Source: Costus lasius (lineage: Eukaryota; Streptophyta; Magnoliopsida; Zingiberales; Costaceae). Taken from it: 64,000 nucleotides of DNA. The position numbers and the translations under genes are program-made. The stretch lies in the NCBI GenBank assembly GCA_027563935.2, contig CM050449.1:82181178-82245177 (forward strand), in the 5' to 3' direction. Shown here piece by piece: positions 33,968 to 44,254 of this stretch. Every line of letters begins with the position of its first letter. Position 1 is the first letter of the stretch. Under the pieces are notes generated by a model. The model was not told the DNA's origin, did no database searches, and saw nothing but the letters and a program-made list of their open reading frames with translations.

Positions 33968-36900
33968 ATGTCTGCTATACAAATTATAGCAAACCTCAAG
34001 ATGCTGTATGCTGCGCAGGCGAGGACTGAGCGCTATAATTTGACTAAGCTGTTCTTTCAGAGCAAACTGGCTGAAGGGAGCCCAGTGGGAGCTCACATGC
34101 TCAAGATGATTGGGCACAAGGAGGCTCTAGAGAAACTGGGGCATACCATCAATCAGGAGCTTGCTGTAGACATTATTCTGCAGTCTCTCCCGCCCTCTTT
34201 CGATGCGTTCATCATTAACTTTAATATGAACAAAATCGATTGTACTCCGGCAGAGCTGCTGAATATGCTCTTGACTACTGAGGAGACTCTGAAGGGAAAG
34301 CCTTCAACCTCTGTCTTGATGTTTCCTTCAAGGAACAAGAAGAAGGGGAAGAAGGGCAAGACCCCTGTCAAGAGCTACAGCAAGGCTTTGAAGCAAAAGG
34401 TCAAGCGGTCGAAGGAATACAGATGTTTCCACTGTGGCCAGCTGGGTCACTGGAAAAAGGACTGTAAAGCGCTCCAAGGAGACAAGAGGGGAAGCATCGC
34501 TTCTGGCTCAGGTATATACGTGACGGAAGTCATGGTTTCATCTTCTTCTATTTCATGGGTGTTGGACACTGCATGTGGAGTTCACATTTGTTCAAATGTA
34601 CAGGAACTCAAGAGAAGAAGACAGGTGGGACAGCATGAGGTGGACCTACGAGTTGGAAACGGGGCACGGGTTGCTGCTGTTGCTGTAGGAGACTATTTCA
34701 TCTCTTTACCATCTGGACTTGTATTGGAACTAGACAATTGTTACTTTGTTCCCAGCATTACTAAAAATATTATCTCCATTCCTGCTCTTGTCAGGAAGGG
34801 GTTTTCCTTTGAATGCAATATTTCAAAGTATGTTCTTTCTTTAGATAATATTGTTTATGCTACTGGTTCAATTAACAATGGGTTATTCATGTTGGACATG
34901 GAATGTTCTATATACAATATTGATAATAAGAAAGCCAAATATGCTGATGACAGCACCTTGCTATGGCATAGTCGTTTAGGTCATATTAACAAGAAACGCA
35001 TTAAGCGGTTGCATGATTATGGACTGCTGGGATCATTCTCCTATGAGGAGATTGATACATGCAAAGCTTGTTTGATGGGAAAAATGACGAAGTCGCCTTT
35101 TCCTCATAAAGGTCAAAGGACTTCAGGTTTACTTGACCTTATACACAGTGATGTGTGTGGGCCTTTTAGTAAACATGCCAGAGGTGGCTATCAGTACTTC
35201 ATTACCTTCACTGATGATTTCAGTAGATATGGGTATGTCTATCTTATGAGACATAAAAGTGAATCTTTTGACAAGTTCAAAGAGTTCAAGAATGAAGTAC
35301 AAAATCAGCTTGGCCGAAATATCAAGGCACTTCGTTCTGATCGAGGTGGAGAATACCTAAGTCGAGAGTTTACTGACTATCTGAAAGAGTGTGGGATTAT
35401 CTCACAGCTCACTCCGCCAGGAACACCGCAATGGAATGGTGTGTCCGAGAGGAGAAATAGAACGTTACTTGATATGGTTCGTTCTATGATGAGTCAGGCT
35501 ACTCTACCTTACTCCTTTTGGGGATTTGCACTAGAGACAGCTGCAAAGGTACTAAACCGAGTGCCATCCAAGGCAGTTTCAAAGACCCCATATGAATTAT
35601 GGTATGGGAAACAGCCTAGCTTGACATTTATCAGGATCTGGGGCTGCGAGGCTTATGTCAAAAAGCTCGCCTCTGGAAAATTAGAGAGCAGATCTGAGAA
35701 ATGTATCTTTTTCGGTTACCCTAAGGAAACTAAGGGTTATTATTTCTACGATCCCAAAGAGAACAAGGTGTTTGTTGCTCGGACGGCCATATTTCTTGAG
35801 AAGGAGTTTCTTCTGCAAGAGGCCAGTGGGAGAGAAATAAAGCTGGATGAGAATCCAGAGGAAGGACAAAGTGGTCAAGCACAGTTGGATGAGCCTGAGC
35901 TGGTAGAACAGGTTACTGAACAACCTGAGGCTCAGATATCATGGGAACCGCGAAGATCGGGAAGGATCCGTCGACAGCCTGAGCGCTATGACGGAGTCTA
36001 CATCATTGATAATGATGAACCCCTCACTTATGCGGATGCGGTCAGTGGACCGGATTCAGCGAGATGGCTTGAAGCTATGCGCGCCGAGATGGACTCCATG
36101 TCAGATAACCAAGTCTGGGATTTGGTTGATCCGCCTCCGGGAGTTATCCCTATAGGCTGTAAATGGATCTTCAAGAAGAAGATTGACATGGATGGTAACG
36201 TGGTTACCTATAAAGGCAGGCTAGTTGCGAAAGGTTTCAAACAAATCTACGGGATAGATTATGATGAAACTTTCTCACCTGTAGCTATGTTTAAGTCTAT
36301 TCGGATTCTTTTCGCGATAGCAGCATATTATGATTATGAGATCTGGCAAATGGATGTGAAGACAGCTTTCCTTAATGGAAATCTGGATGAGGATGTGTAT
36401 ATGACACAACCAGAAGGTTTCACTAATCCATCAGATCGTCATAAAATATGCAAGTTAAAGAAGTCTATTTATGGACTTAAACAAGCATCGAGAAGCTGGA
36501 ATATTCGTTTTGATGAATCAATCTCTGAATTTGGTTTCATCAAGAACGAGGATGACCCGTGTGTATATAAGAGGTTTAGTGGGAGCGTGATTACTTTCCT
36601 AGTCCTCTACGTCGATGATATCTTGATCATTGGAAACGATATTCCTGAAATGCATGCGGTTAAAGCATGGTTAAGAAAATGTTTCCAGATGAAAGATTTA
36701 GGAGAAGCAGCCTATGTATTAGGTGTGAAGATCTACAGGGATAGATCTAAGAGGCTTCTCAGGCTGTGCCAGAGTACTTACATCGATAAAGTCCTGGAGA
36801 GATTTCATTTAGAGAATTCTAAAAGAGGATATCTTCCAGTCAGACATGGTCTGAATCTTTCGAAGAGTCAGTGTCCACAAACACAGACTGAAAAAGATGA

Positions 36901-37591
36901 AATGGACAATACGCCTTATGCTTCGGCTATTGGATCCATTATGTATGCGATGTTGTGTACTCGCCCACACGTCGCTTACGGGTTAAGCGTGACCAGTCGG
37001 TTCCAAAGTAATCCAGGTATGGCGCACTGGATTGCAGTCAAGAACATTTTAAAATATCTTCGGAGGACCAAAGATATGTTCTTGGTGTATGGTGGTCAGG
37101 AAGAACTCAGTATAGAAGGATATACTGACGCTTCGTTCCAGTCTGACCAGGATGATTTCCGATCTCAATCAGGCTATGTTTTTAGCTTGAATGGAGGAGC
37201 AGTGGTGTGGAAAAGTTTCAAACAGTCAATCGTTGCTGATTCCACAACAGAAGCCGAGTATGTTGCAGCCTCGGAAGCATCCAAGGAGGCAGTGTGGATT
37301 CGTAAGTTCGTTCAAGAACTTGGTGTTGTTCCTTCGAGTGCAGATCCTTTGGTTATCTTCTGTGATAACACTGGAGCAATTGCACAAGCAAAGGAACCAC
37401 GGTCGCACCAGAAGTCCAAGCACATACAGAGACGGTTTCACTTGATCAGGGAGATCATAGATCGTGGCGAGATCAAAGTCTGCAAGGTTCATACAGATGA
37501 CAATCTGGTAGACCCGCTTACCAAGCCTCTGGCGCAGCAGAAGCATGAGAAGCACTGTAATAATATGGGTTTGAGATTTCTCAACCATTAG
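33968..37591 (+). CDS. gag-pol polyprotein of element D (1207 codons)
   Basis: This is a single open frame with all copia domains in order (residues counted from 33968). The rest of gag carries a zinc knuckle CFHCGQLGHWKKDC at 153-166. Protease has its catalytic Asp in SWVLDTACG at 200. The integrase zinc finger is H334...C365-x2-C368, and its core Asp395, Asp458 and Glu494 have the DD35E spacing. The integrase tail and an APRRSGRIRR-like linker follow. Reverse transcriptase has QMDVKTAFLNG, KKSIYGLKQASRSW and YVDD with Asp883/884. RNase H has GYTDASFQSD (Asp1054) and a DSTTEAEY segment. The protein makes the virus-like particle, matures it, copies the RNA and inserts the DNA. All visible catalytic residues are present. 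The only break is the TAG just upstream, so the copy may be nearly competent or maintained in trans. Confidence 0.95.
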   Translation: MSAIQIIANLKMLYAAQARTERYNLTKLFFQSKLAEGSPVGAHMLKMIGHKEALEKLGHTINQELAVDIILQSLPPSFDAFIINFNMNKIDCTPAELLNMLLTTEETLKGKPSTSVLMFPSRNKKKGKKGKTPVKSYSKALKQKVKRSKEYRCFHCGQLGHWKKDCKALQGDKRGSIASGSGIYVTEVMVSSSSISWVLDTACGVHICSNVQELKRRRQVGQHEVDLRVGNGARVAAVAVGDYFISLPSGLVLELDNCYFVPSITKNIISIPALVRKGFSFECNISKYVLSLDNIVYATGSINNGLFMLDMECSIYNIDNKKAKYADDSTLLWHSRLGHINKKRIKRLHDYGLLGSFSYEEIDTCKACLMGKMTKSPFPHKGQRTSGLLDLIHSDVCGPFSKHARGGYQYFITFTDDFSRYGYVYLMRHKSESFDKFKEFKNEVQNQLGRNIKALRSDRGGEYLSREFTDYLKECGIISQLTPPGTPQWNGVSERRNRTLLDMVRSMMSQATLPYSFWGFALETAAKVLNRVPSKAVSKTPYELWYGKQPSLTFIRIWGCEAYVKKLASGKLESRSEKCIFFGYPKETKGYYFYDPKENKVFVARTAIFLEKEFLLQEASGREIKLDENPEEGQSGQAQLDEPELVEQVTEQPEAQISWEPRRSGRIRRQPERYDGVYIIDNDEPLTYADAVSGPDSARWLEAMRAEMDSMSDNQVWDLVDPPPGVIPIGCKWIFKKKIDMDGNVVTYKGRLVAKGFKQIYGIDYDETFSPVAMFKSIRILFAIAAYYDYEIWQMDVKTAFLNGNLDEDVYMTQPEGFTNPSDRHKICKLKKSIYGLKQASRSWNIRFDESISEFGFIKNEDDPCVYKRFSGSVITFLVLYVDDILIIGNDIPEMHAVKAWLRKCFQMKDLGEAAYVLGVKIYRDRSKRLLRLCQSTYIDKVLERFHLENSKRGYLPVRHGLNLSKSQCPQTQTEKDEMDNTPYASAIGSIMYAMLCTRPHVAYGLSVTSRFQSNPGMAHWIAVKNILKYLRRTKDMFLVYGGQEELSIEGYTDASFQSDQDDFRSQSGYVFSLNGGAVVWKSFKQSIVADSTTEAEYVAASEASKEAVWIRKFVQELGVVPSSADPLVIFCDNTGAIAQAKEPRSHQKSKHIQRRFHLIREIIDRGEIKVCKVHTDDNLVDPLTKPLAQQKHEKHCNNMGLRFLNH

Positions 37592-37601
37592 ATTAAGTGC
37601 A

Positions 37602-37611
37602 AGTGGGAGAT
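37602..37611 (+). other. Polypurine tract of element D
   Basis: AGTGGGAGAT abuts the 3' LTR. The same CAAGTGGGAGATTG segment precedes the copia LTR at 44255. Confidence 0.85.
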
Positions 37612-39293
37612 TGTTGGGGTATGCCCTTAAGGCTAATGTTTGAGGCCTTGGGATTGTAACAGTATCATGTATAAACTCTTATGTTTATAAAGGCAATGGT
37701 TGTTATTCAGTTTGTTATATTATCTGCTGCAATACATATACTTCTGAATAATGTCTCAATGCTGTTCAGCTGGGCTGACATGCAGTAAAGTCCTTAGTCG
37801 ATATATCTTGGCGAACATGAGACAGCCTTGATATGATTGAGACTAATATGTGTTCTAATCTTATAGGATGCTTCGAGCATGGAATAAGATGTAGACTCAT
37901 GGGTACATTGGATGTACTGGACAGACCCTACTAGGATATTCAATTGCTTGTCACAATGTGAATAATCCTTGATTGCAACAAGTGGCACATTTCCTCTGAC
38001 TTGAGATCACTTGTGTTTCTAAATGATGATTGTCATTGTTTTGAGGTAGTTCAATATCATTTGAAACATAATGGTTATAGACTATCTTGGATGGTGAGCT
38101 TGAGTCAGGTTAGGGCACTAGTGATAGATAAAGGATTGCCGTCTCCTTAATTGGAGTGTGATGTTCTAAAGGGGCCCCCCTCTGTATGAGATGATTGAGA
38201 AAGTGTATGGCCATACCCAGGTGACAGTGTTCATCTGATCTAATCATGCTCATCATATTGGAGCTACAAGCTTGACTCGCTTGTCCAATAAGAACATCCA
38301 GTGGCAAAGGAAATTTGCATGCCTTGTGAATTGGATTCACACTTGTGCTGTGGTTTGGGTGTAGTCTTGGAAGACTCTTTCCTTTATATCGGGAGACAGT
38401 GATGTGTTGCTAGATACCCCTCACTGATCGTGATAACGTAAGTTATCGTTACCGACATTTAAAGGAAACCCTTAGGGTCGCACAATTTGATGATATGGCT
38501 TACTTAAGTCAGATCGTGTGGACTGAATTGTTTGGGTTCAGTTTAAAGGGATTTAGTCTCTGATTGTAAGTGAGATCTAGTCTGATCATGTTTGATTGAT
38601 TAGGGCTTGAGATCGGTAAGCTTCGATTGAGAGAATAGATGCTAGATCAGTGAGATCAGGAGCATCAAGAGATCAATGGTCAGATCTTAAGCCTTAGGGG
38701 TTTATTATAATCTGGACTAATTGCTTGGTTTATTTGGTTATTGAACCAAATCGATTTGAACCAGCTCATTGGATGAGCGTATGGTTCAAGTTGGCATTTG
38801 CGATTGGGGTCACTTGAACGTTGAGATGGTTTTGCTATTTTTTAGATAGCATGTCACAACGTGACCACATCTCTCTCACGTCGCCCCTCTCTCGCCCTCT
38901 TGTCGCCGTTTTGCCTTTGGCTCTTCACACATTCGTGTGAGAAAAGGTGGTAGACGAAAGAAGAAAAAAATCGCCAAGCAAGGAAAGCTCTCTCTTCCCT
39001 TCAAACGATCAAAGACACCTTGGACGATCCTTGCTAGCACAAGGGACGACAAGAAGGAGCAAGCCGTTGATCATCTTGTGTGTGACGATTTGGAGGAGAC
39101 CTCTTTTGTTCTCTTGCTTCCAAGGCGCCATCTAGAAATGGCCATGGTATGAATCGCATTCTTTCTTGCATTCAAAAGTTTTAATGTTGATCATAATACA
39201 TGCATCGATCCCATGAAACCCTAGTATCCGCTGCCCATGTTTTGTATGCGCCACTTTAGGGTTTCGGCCCCCCTTATTGAAAGGGGACTTTCA
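37612..39293 (+). repeat. 3' LTR of element D (1682 bp)
   Basis: It is nearly identical to the 5' LTR. Differences seen are T for A at 38277, three further transitions in the middle, one near the end, and one A fewer in the poly-A run near 38965. It repeats the palindrome GTATGGCCATAC at 38205-38216. Confidence 0.95.
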
Positions 39294-39307
39294 CATATAC
39301 ACCAACA

Positions 39308-40282
39308 GACATATTACTACTTCAAATTTATGTAGAAGATATCATTTTTGGTGCTACTAATGAATCTTTATGTAAGTGGTTTGCAAATTGCATGCAAAAT
39401 GAATTTGAGATGAGTATGATGAGTGAACTTAGTTTCATTCTTGGACTTCAAATAAAGCAACAACACATGGTATCTTCATTAACCAATCCAAATATGAAAA
39501 AGAGATTCTTAAGAAGATTGGTATGGAAAATGCTAAAGCTACACCAACTCCTATGAGCACATGTACCAAGCTTGAAGTAGATGAGAACGGTAAAATGGTA
39601 GATCAAAAGCGATACAGAGGTATGATTGGTAATTTACTTTATTTAACTACAAGTAGACCTGATATAATGTTTAGTACATGTTTATGTGCCAGATTTTAAT
39701 CTTTTCCTAAGGAGTCGCATTTAAGTGCAATAAAACGTATTCATAGATATATTAAAGGAACTATTGATTTTGGTCTTTGGTATCCTAATAGCAAAAACTT
39801 TGAACTTTATGGTTATTCTGATGTTGACTTTGCTGGTTGTAGAATTGATAGAAAAAAATACAAGTGGATGTTGTCAATTTTTAGGAATGAGTCTAGTCTC
39901 TTGGTTTTCTAAGAAACAAAACTCTGTGTCACTTTCAACAATAAAGGCTGAGTATATTGTTGTAGGTTGTTGTTGTGCACAAATTCTTTAGATGAAACAA
40001 ACTCTTTTAGATTATGATTTATCTTATAGGTGTACCTCTATTTATTCTGATAACTCTAGTGCAATAAATCTATCTAAGAATCCTATCTTGTATTCACGCA
40101 CAAAACATATAGACTTAAGACATCATTTCTTGTGTGATTATGTAATGAAAAATGACATATTATTGTGTTATGTTCCTACAGATAAGCAATTAACAGATAT
40201 TTTTACTAAACCTTTGAATGAGGAAAGTTTTTGTAGTTTGATAATGCAATTAGGTATATGTAGTCAACCATCTCCAAAATAA
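39308..40282 (+). pseudogene. Reverse transcriptase end and RNase H of element A
   Basis: Right after element B the Sirevirus frame resumes inside the palm; the catalytic motif reads Y-V-E-D, so one Asp of YVDD is replaced. It continues through FEMSMMSELSFILGLQIKQ (shifted by one base), TPTPMSTCTKLEVDENGK and YRGMIGNLLYLTTSRPDI. RNase H follows (GYSDVDFAGC, then in another frame SWFSKKQNSVSLSTIKAEY and SDNSSAINLSKNPI), ending at a TAA at 40280-40282. In-frame stops near 39698 (TAA for Gln) and 39989 (TAG for Trp) and at least three frameshifts mark it as dead. Confidence 0.8.
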
Positions 40283-40369
40283 TATATACTAACTTCTTTT
40301 GGTTGATTGCTACAATTTTACAAATGTTGTCGTTTTTCTATTCATGCATCCTCTCTTTTTTATAATGCC

Positions 40370-41004
40370 AAAAGGGGGAGAGTTTATATTGAAACTTTGG
40401 AAATATTTTCAAAAGCATCTTATATTTTATATCTCCACATAAATAGGGAAAGTCTTTATCTACAAGTTTGATAAATGCATATGATGCATAGTTGTAGGGG
40501 GAGTAGATACTCTATGTTTACTATAAGTTCTTTCTTGACATGGTTTGTCGTTATCAAAAGGGGGGAGATTATTGGCCCAAGGTTTTATTATCTTGGTCTT
40601 TAATCTATTCCAATATGTTTTGATAATAACAAACCACTTTACTAACATTATCTTTTGAGTATCTTATTTAGGTTGAAGTTAGTGGATGATTTATGAAGTT
40701 CAAGCTCAAGTTCATTTCAACTTTCATCCACATTAAGAAGGAGATTGAACTCTTATGGTGATCAAGTTCATATCAAAAGGGGGAGATTGTTGGCCCAAGG
40801 TTTTATTATCTTGGTCTTTAATCTATTCCAATATGTTTTGATAATAACAAACCACTTTACTAACATTATCTTTTGAGTATCTTATTTAGGTTGAAGTTAG
40901 TGGATGATTTATGAAGTTCAAGCTCAAGTTCATTTCAACTTTCATCCACATTAAGAAGGAGATTGAACTCTTATGGTGATCAAGTTCATATCAAAAGGGG
41001 GAGA
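40370..41004 (+). other. Five purine tracts before and within the 3' LTR start of element A
   Basis: G-rich purine tracts occur at 40370-40382 (AAAAGGGGGAGAG), 40495-40506, 40556-40568, 40775-40786 and 40993-41004. Multiple polypurine tracts near the 3' LTR are a known Sirevirus feature. The last three belong to the triplicated unit described separately. Confidence 0.7.
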
Positions 41005-41201
41005 TTGTTGGCCCAAGGTTTTATTATCTTGGTCTTTAATCTATTCCAATATGTTTTGATAATAACAAACCACTTTACTAACATTATCTTTTGAGTATCT
41101 TATTTAGGTTGAAGATAGTGGATGATTTATGAAGTTCAAGCTCAAGTTCATTTCAACTTTCATCCACATTAAGAAGGACATTGAACTCTTATGGTGATCA
41201 A
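40552..41201 (+). repeat. Three tandem copies of a 218-219 bp unit (polypurine tract plus LTR start)
   Basis: Units start at 40552, 40771 and 40989, each with TATCAAAAGGGGG, AGATT(G/A)TTGGCCCAAGG and about 180 bases of LTR. The copies are almost identical: the first has ATTATTGG instead of ATTGTTGG, the third has GAAGATAG instead of GAAGTTAG and stops before the final GTTCA. The true LTR start cannot be assigned to one copy with certainty. Confidence 0.9.
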
Positions 41202-42391
41202 TACTTATTTCTCATAGTTTTATTTTTTTATTCCTTAGATAAATGTAAAGTGGTTAAATTACTTCTTATTTGATAGCTCTTTCTACCAAAATTACTTGAA
41301 TACACCCTTGATCATCTTGTTTTCCAAAATTTGCCCATATCATTGAACCAAAGATTTCATATTTTTGACCTTTCTGTATATTTAACCCCAAAATCATTTT
41401 TTTTTCCTTTCTAAAATTTTATGAAACTAGTATATTTAGAAAGTAGACTCTCTAAGCTTTCCAATGATTCAAATAGCACTCAATTCAGAGTTCAAATGAG
41501 CTCAAATGAGCGAAATCAATTTAAATAAAATATGCAGTCCAAACTAGGCCGAACCAAACCGGGCTGAATTGGCCCAAACAAGCCCAAACCAAGCCTTTTC
41601 GACCTCCAACAGCTAGTTATTCAATTCTAGCCAGTTGTAACCCCAAAAAATGATATAAAAACATTCTCAAAAGCCCTGGAATCTTTTACTTGATCTTCCA
41701 AACCATTGGTGCCCCAAAGAGCTACCTTTTCTCTTGAAATCTCTATGATAAACTCTCTTGAAGATCTTGAAGTCTAGAAATCATTTTGAAACCCTGATCA
41801 TTCAAAAAGAGCTTTTTCAAAAGAGGAGTTCAAGCACTCTAGGAGAAATTCATCAAGAGGAGTCTTGGCTTTGAATGAGCATTTCTTTCCCCGCTTGATT
41901 TGTGTTTTAGTTCTTGCATTGAATTTGTTATATTTTACTAAGTGTTGGAGGTGCTCTTGAAACAGACCTCATAGTTAGTTAGTTTATTTTACTTCTTGTA
42001 TTTAGGGTTTAGAGAAGTGGTTACCTTGGGAGAAGGGTGAAACCACTTAGTGTAAACCTCAATTAAAGAAGAAAATTAAACTAGTGGGGTGTTTGAAATC
42101 CTAGGTAGGGAGCCTAGGTAGTGGATGCAGGCATTGGGGCCGAACCACTATAAATCACTTATTTGCATTGTCTATTTGTGTTGCTTTGAATCTCATGCTT
42201 ATAAATTAGTGATATTAGTTGTTAGCTAAATCTCATAAGTGTAATTCTTCACAACATAGCTTTTATCTCAATTATTATAGTTATCTTCATTCTCTTTTTA
42301 TCTGGATTGTAGGAAAATCATAATGTTAAAAAAAAAATTTGCTCAACACACAATTCACCCCTCCCCTCTCTTGTGTGTTAATTCCTTTTCA
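40570..42391 (+). repeat. 3' LTR of element A (Sirevirus)
   Basis: The LTR starts with TTGGCCCAAGG after a purine tract and ends near AATTCCTTTTCA (42391). Shortly before, CACACAATTCACCCCTCCCC and CTTGTGTGTTAATTCC form the inverted CACACAA/TTGTGTG typical of the LTR end of this group. The 5' partner is missing, so no target duplication can be checked. Confidence 0.65.
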
Positions 42392-44002
42392 ACTTACGTT
42401 ACTAGTAGACCCTAAAAAGAGGTTCAATGGGTAATAACAAGCTAATTGATTAGCCAAGGAGTACCAACTAAAAATTTATAAAACACTAGTGTGTTTATTG
42501 GAGTTATTTATAAAATACCTCATTCCTAAGGTGATTTTGTACTTCTATGTAGGTGTGAGGTTGAGTATAGAATTCTTAAAGAAACCCAAAGGTATATCCT
42601 AAGAAGTGCCTCTACACACTTCCTAATAAGGTTTCTTTTATACGTAACTATGTAACTTTTCAGTATACGACCATAGAATAGAGACTAGACTTCTCTAGCA
42701 AAGTGAAAGTTACATGAATAAGAAGATTATTCGCACGGCAAAAAATGTGCAACCCTGTGTCACAAGGCTACTGTATCGTGTGTGTGTGTACCATTCAACA
42801 TTGCGTCAAAATGTGTAGTTCAAGACCTGGTTCACTATATTTCTTCTAATGGGGTTCCGTGTGCTAAGTGTGTTAAGCATAGTTTTTCCTTGACCACATG
42901 ATATAGGTATTTGACAGGACATTCTTTATTTTGGACTTTTTATGTTTTGTAGGGAAATGTTAGAGTTTTTAAGGGAAAACCCAAAAGCCCAAATCCCAAT
43001 AAGGCTTTACACTTTGTTTACTAGGACGGAAATAAGGAGGGAAAGGATGGAAAAGATACAAATCTGCTATATACCAAGACGGATGGATAACACGGTGGAT
43101 TTTACCATGCTTTTCTGCTGTTTTGTGATCTGCCTGAATCGGGTGGATTCACATCACTGGCATATTTTCACGCCTTACTCGGAAAACATCTCCAACCCTA
43201 TTTCATCACCGCCAGCGACACCTCTTTGACATCTCGCCACCAGTAATATCTCACCTTCCGCTCGCCACCAATGACATCTTTTCTTTCCCATCCGTTACAA
43301 GCAAGAGGTATTTTCCATCCTTATCTCTATTTTTCGCCGCGTCTTCCTCGCTCACATCATATCTACCTTCGCATGCTTCTTCTTCCACTCCACCATTCTC
43401 GCCTTCCCACTGATCCCTTCTTCTTCACTAGCATCCCACACCCCCAAACCCTAGACTAGCATCACTAGACGCTCTCTTCCTTATACAAAAACCCATATCC
43501 CCAACATGCATCCCTCCCCTGCTTCTTCCTCTTGAGCATGGTGTTTTCCATTTCTCAAACCTTCTCCACCATTCAAATGCATCTTGGCGTTAACGAAAGA
43601 ATACTCTTTACAATCTAGATCTCTGGTTAGGTTTACGAAAACAAATTTTATTGCAGTTGGGAGTGGTGAGAGTCTCATTCAAATGCATCTTGTATTATGC
43701 TTTAAAAGGTTGTCGATTTCTTGGGCCAGTTTCATGATGTTCATGTTTTTGGTTCATATATGTGCGGAAAGACCTGGTGTTTTATTTCATTCAAATTTTC
43801 AAATATCATTCATTAATAGAGATTAATGAAGTCCATCTTGAATTAGGGAATTGGTTCCATAGACTTAGAAATTAGTCTATGGAACCAATTTTGTCCCATT
43901 TGATGTTAGATGTTGTGGAATAGAAGGAATAGAATCAAAGTAGGCCTGATTTATTGGAGGGAACTATATTCATCATGTGTGCATTAGGTTCGTCTTGGAG
44001 TA
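42392..44002. other. Interval without a supported gene
   Basis: No element ends or protein domains are recognised. A pyrimidine-rich stretch at 43170-43460 resembles a plant 5' leader, but the downstream open frame (43584-43826, 80 codons) has no recognisable domain. A perfect 17-bp hairpin occupies 43849-43890. A direct repeat TTCAAATGCATCTTG occurs near 43575 and 43679. Confidence 0.4.
43849..43890. repeat. Perfect 17-bp inverted repeat
   Basis: AATTGGTTCCATAGACT (43849-43865) and its exact reverse complement (43874-43890) are separated by 8 bases. No element or terminator function can be assigned. Confidence 0.85.
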
Positions 44003-44233
44003 GCAAGCCACAATGGAGCGATTGCATAGGCAAAGGAACCACGGTCTCATCAAAAGTCCAAACACATACTTAGGAGATTTCACTTGATCAGAGAGATTAT
44101 CGACATAGGTGATGTCAAGATTAGTAGAGTTGACACCGACAATAATCTAGCAGACCCACTGACCAAGGCTTTGGCGCAGCAAAAGTGTGATGGTCATGCT
44201 ATGGATATGAGGTTGAGATTTCTCAATAACTAG
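44003..44233 (+). pseudogene. RNase H C-terminal relic of a B-type copia element
   Basis: The translation matches the last 75 residues of the element D and B polyproteins: NGAIA, a TAG where Gln is expected, AKEPRSHQKSKHI, RFHLIREII, VDTDNNLADPLTKALAQQK and a final LRFLNN followed by TAG at 44231-44233. A frameshift lies near 44055. The rest of this element is absent on the left. Confidence 0.75.
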
Positions 44234-44254
44234 GTCTAAGTGCAAGTGGGAGAT

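Larger units (their letters stand above)
30199..39293 (+). mobile_element. Young, nearly intact Angela-like Ty1/copia element D (9095 bp)
   Basis: Two LTRs (30199-31881 and 37612-39293) begin TGTTGGGG and end ACTTTCA. They are flanked by the 5-bp duplication CATAT at 30194-30198 and 39294-39298. By eye the LTRs differ at five bases and one A in a poly-A run, which implies a very recent insertion. Between them lie a tRNA-iMet primer site, a 1.8 kb leader, one gag-pol frame of about 1294 codons with a single in-frame TAG, and a polypurine tract next to the 3' LTR. It sits inside the 5' LTR of element B, in opposite orientation. Confidence 0.95.
19765..39307 (-). mobile_element. Angela-like Ty1/copia element B, degenerate, carrying two nested insertions
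   Basis: The outer ends are TGTTGGGAAAC at 19765 and ACACCAACA at 39307, a TGTTGG/CCAACA inverted pair. They are flanked by the 5-bp duplication GACAT at 19760-19764 and 39308-39312. Minus-strand order is 5' LTR (39307 down to 28223, interrupted by element D), primer site, leader, gag, protease, integrase, reverse transcriptase, RNase H, then 3' LTR (22990 down to 19765, interrupted by LTR C). Coding carries many stops, frameshifts and deletions. The LTR start matches the copia relic at 44255 closely and element D more distantly. Confidence 0.85.
17827..42391 (+). mobile_element. Sirevirus-type Ty1/copia element A, split by nested insertions
   Basis: Coding resumes on both sides of a 19.5 kb insertion: integrase to reverse transcriptase at 17827-19764, and the rest of reverse transcriptase plus RNase H at 39308-40282. 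The reading frame continues across the 5-bp duplication GACAT. Sirevirus signs are the GKFVSKSDEGIFLGYSSTNK segment, the several purine tracts before the 3' LTR, and an LTR start of TGTTGGCCCAAGG. The 5' LTR, gag and protease are missing, because the element begins abruptly next to the gypsy LTR at 17826. The end at 42391 is an estimate from a final CCTTTTCA. Confidence 0.75.

Noticed and set aside
37226..37588. 120-codon minus-strand open frame
   Set aside because: It lies opposite the intact copia RNase H frame and is its shadow.
43271..43826. Possible host gene with a pyrimidine-rich leader and an 80-codon frame
   Set aside because: No recognisable domain, no clear splice structure and no repeat of the frame elsewhere; left as unassigned.
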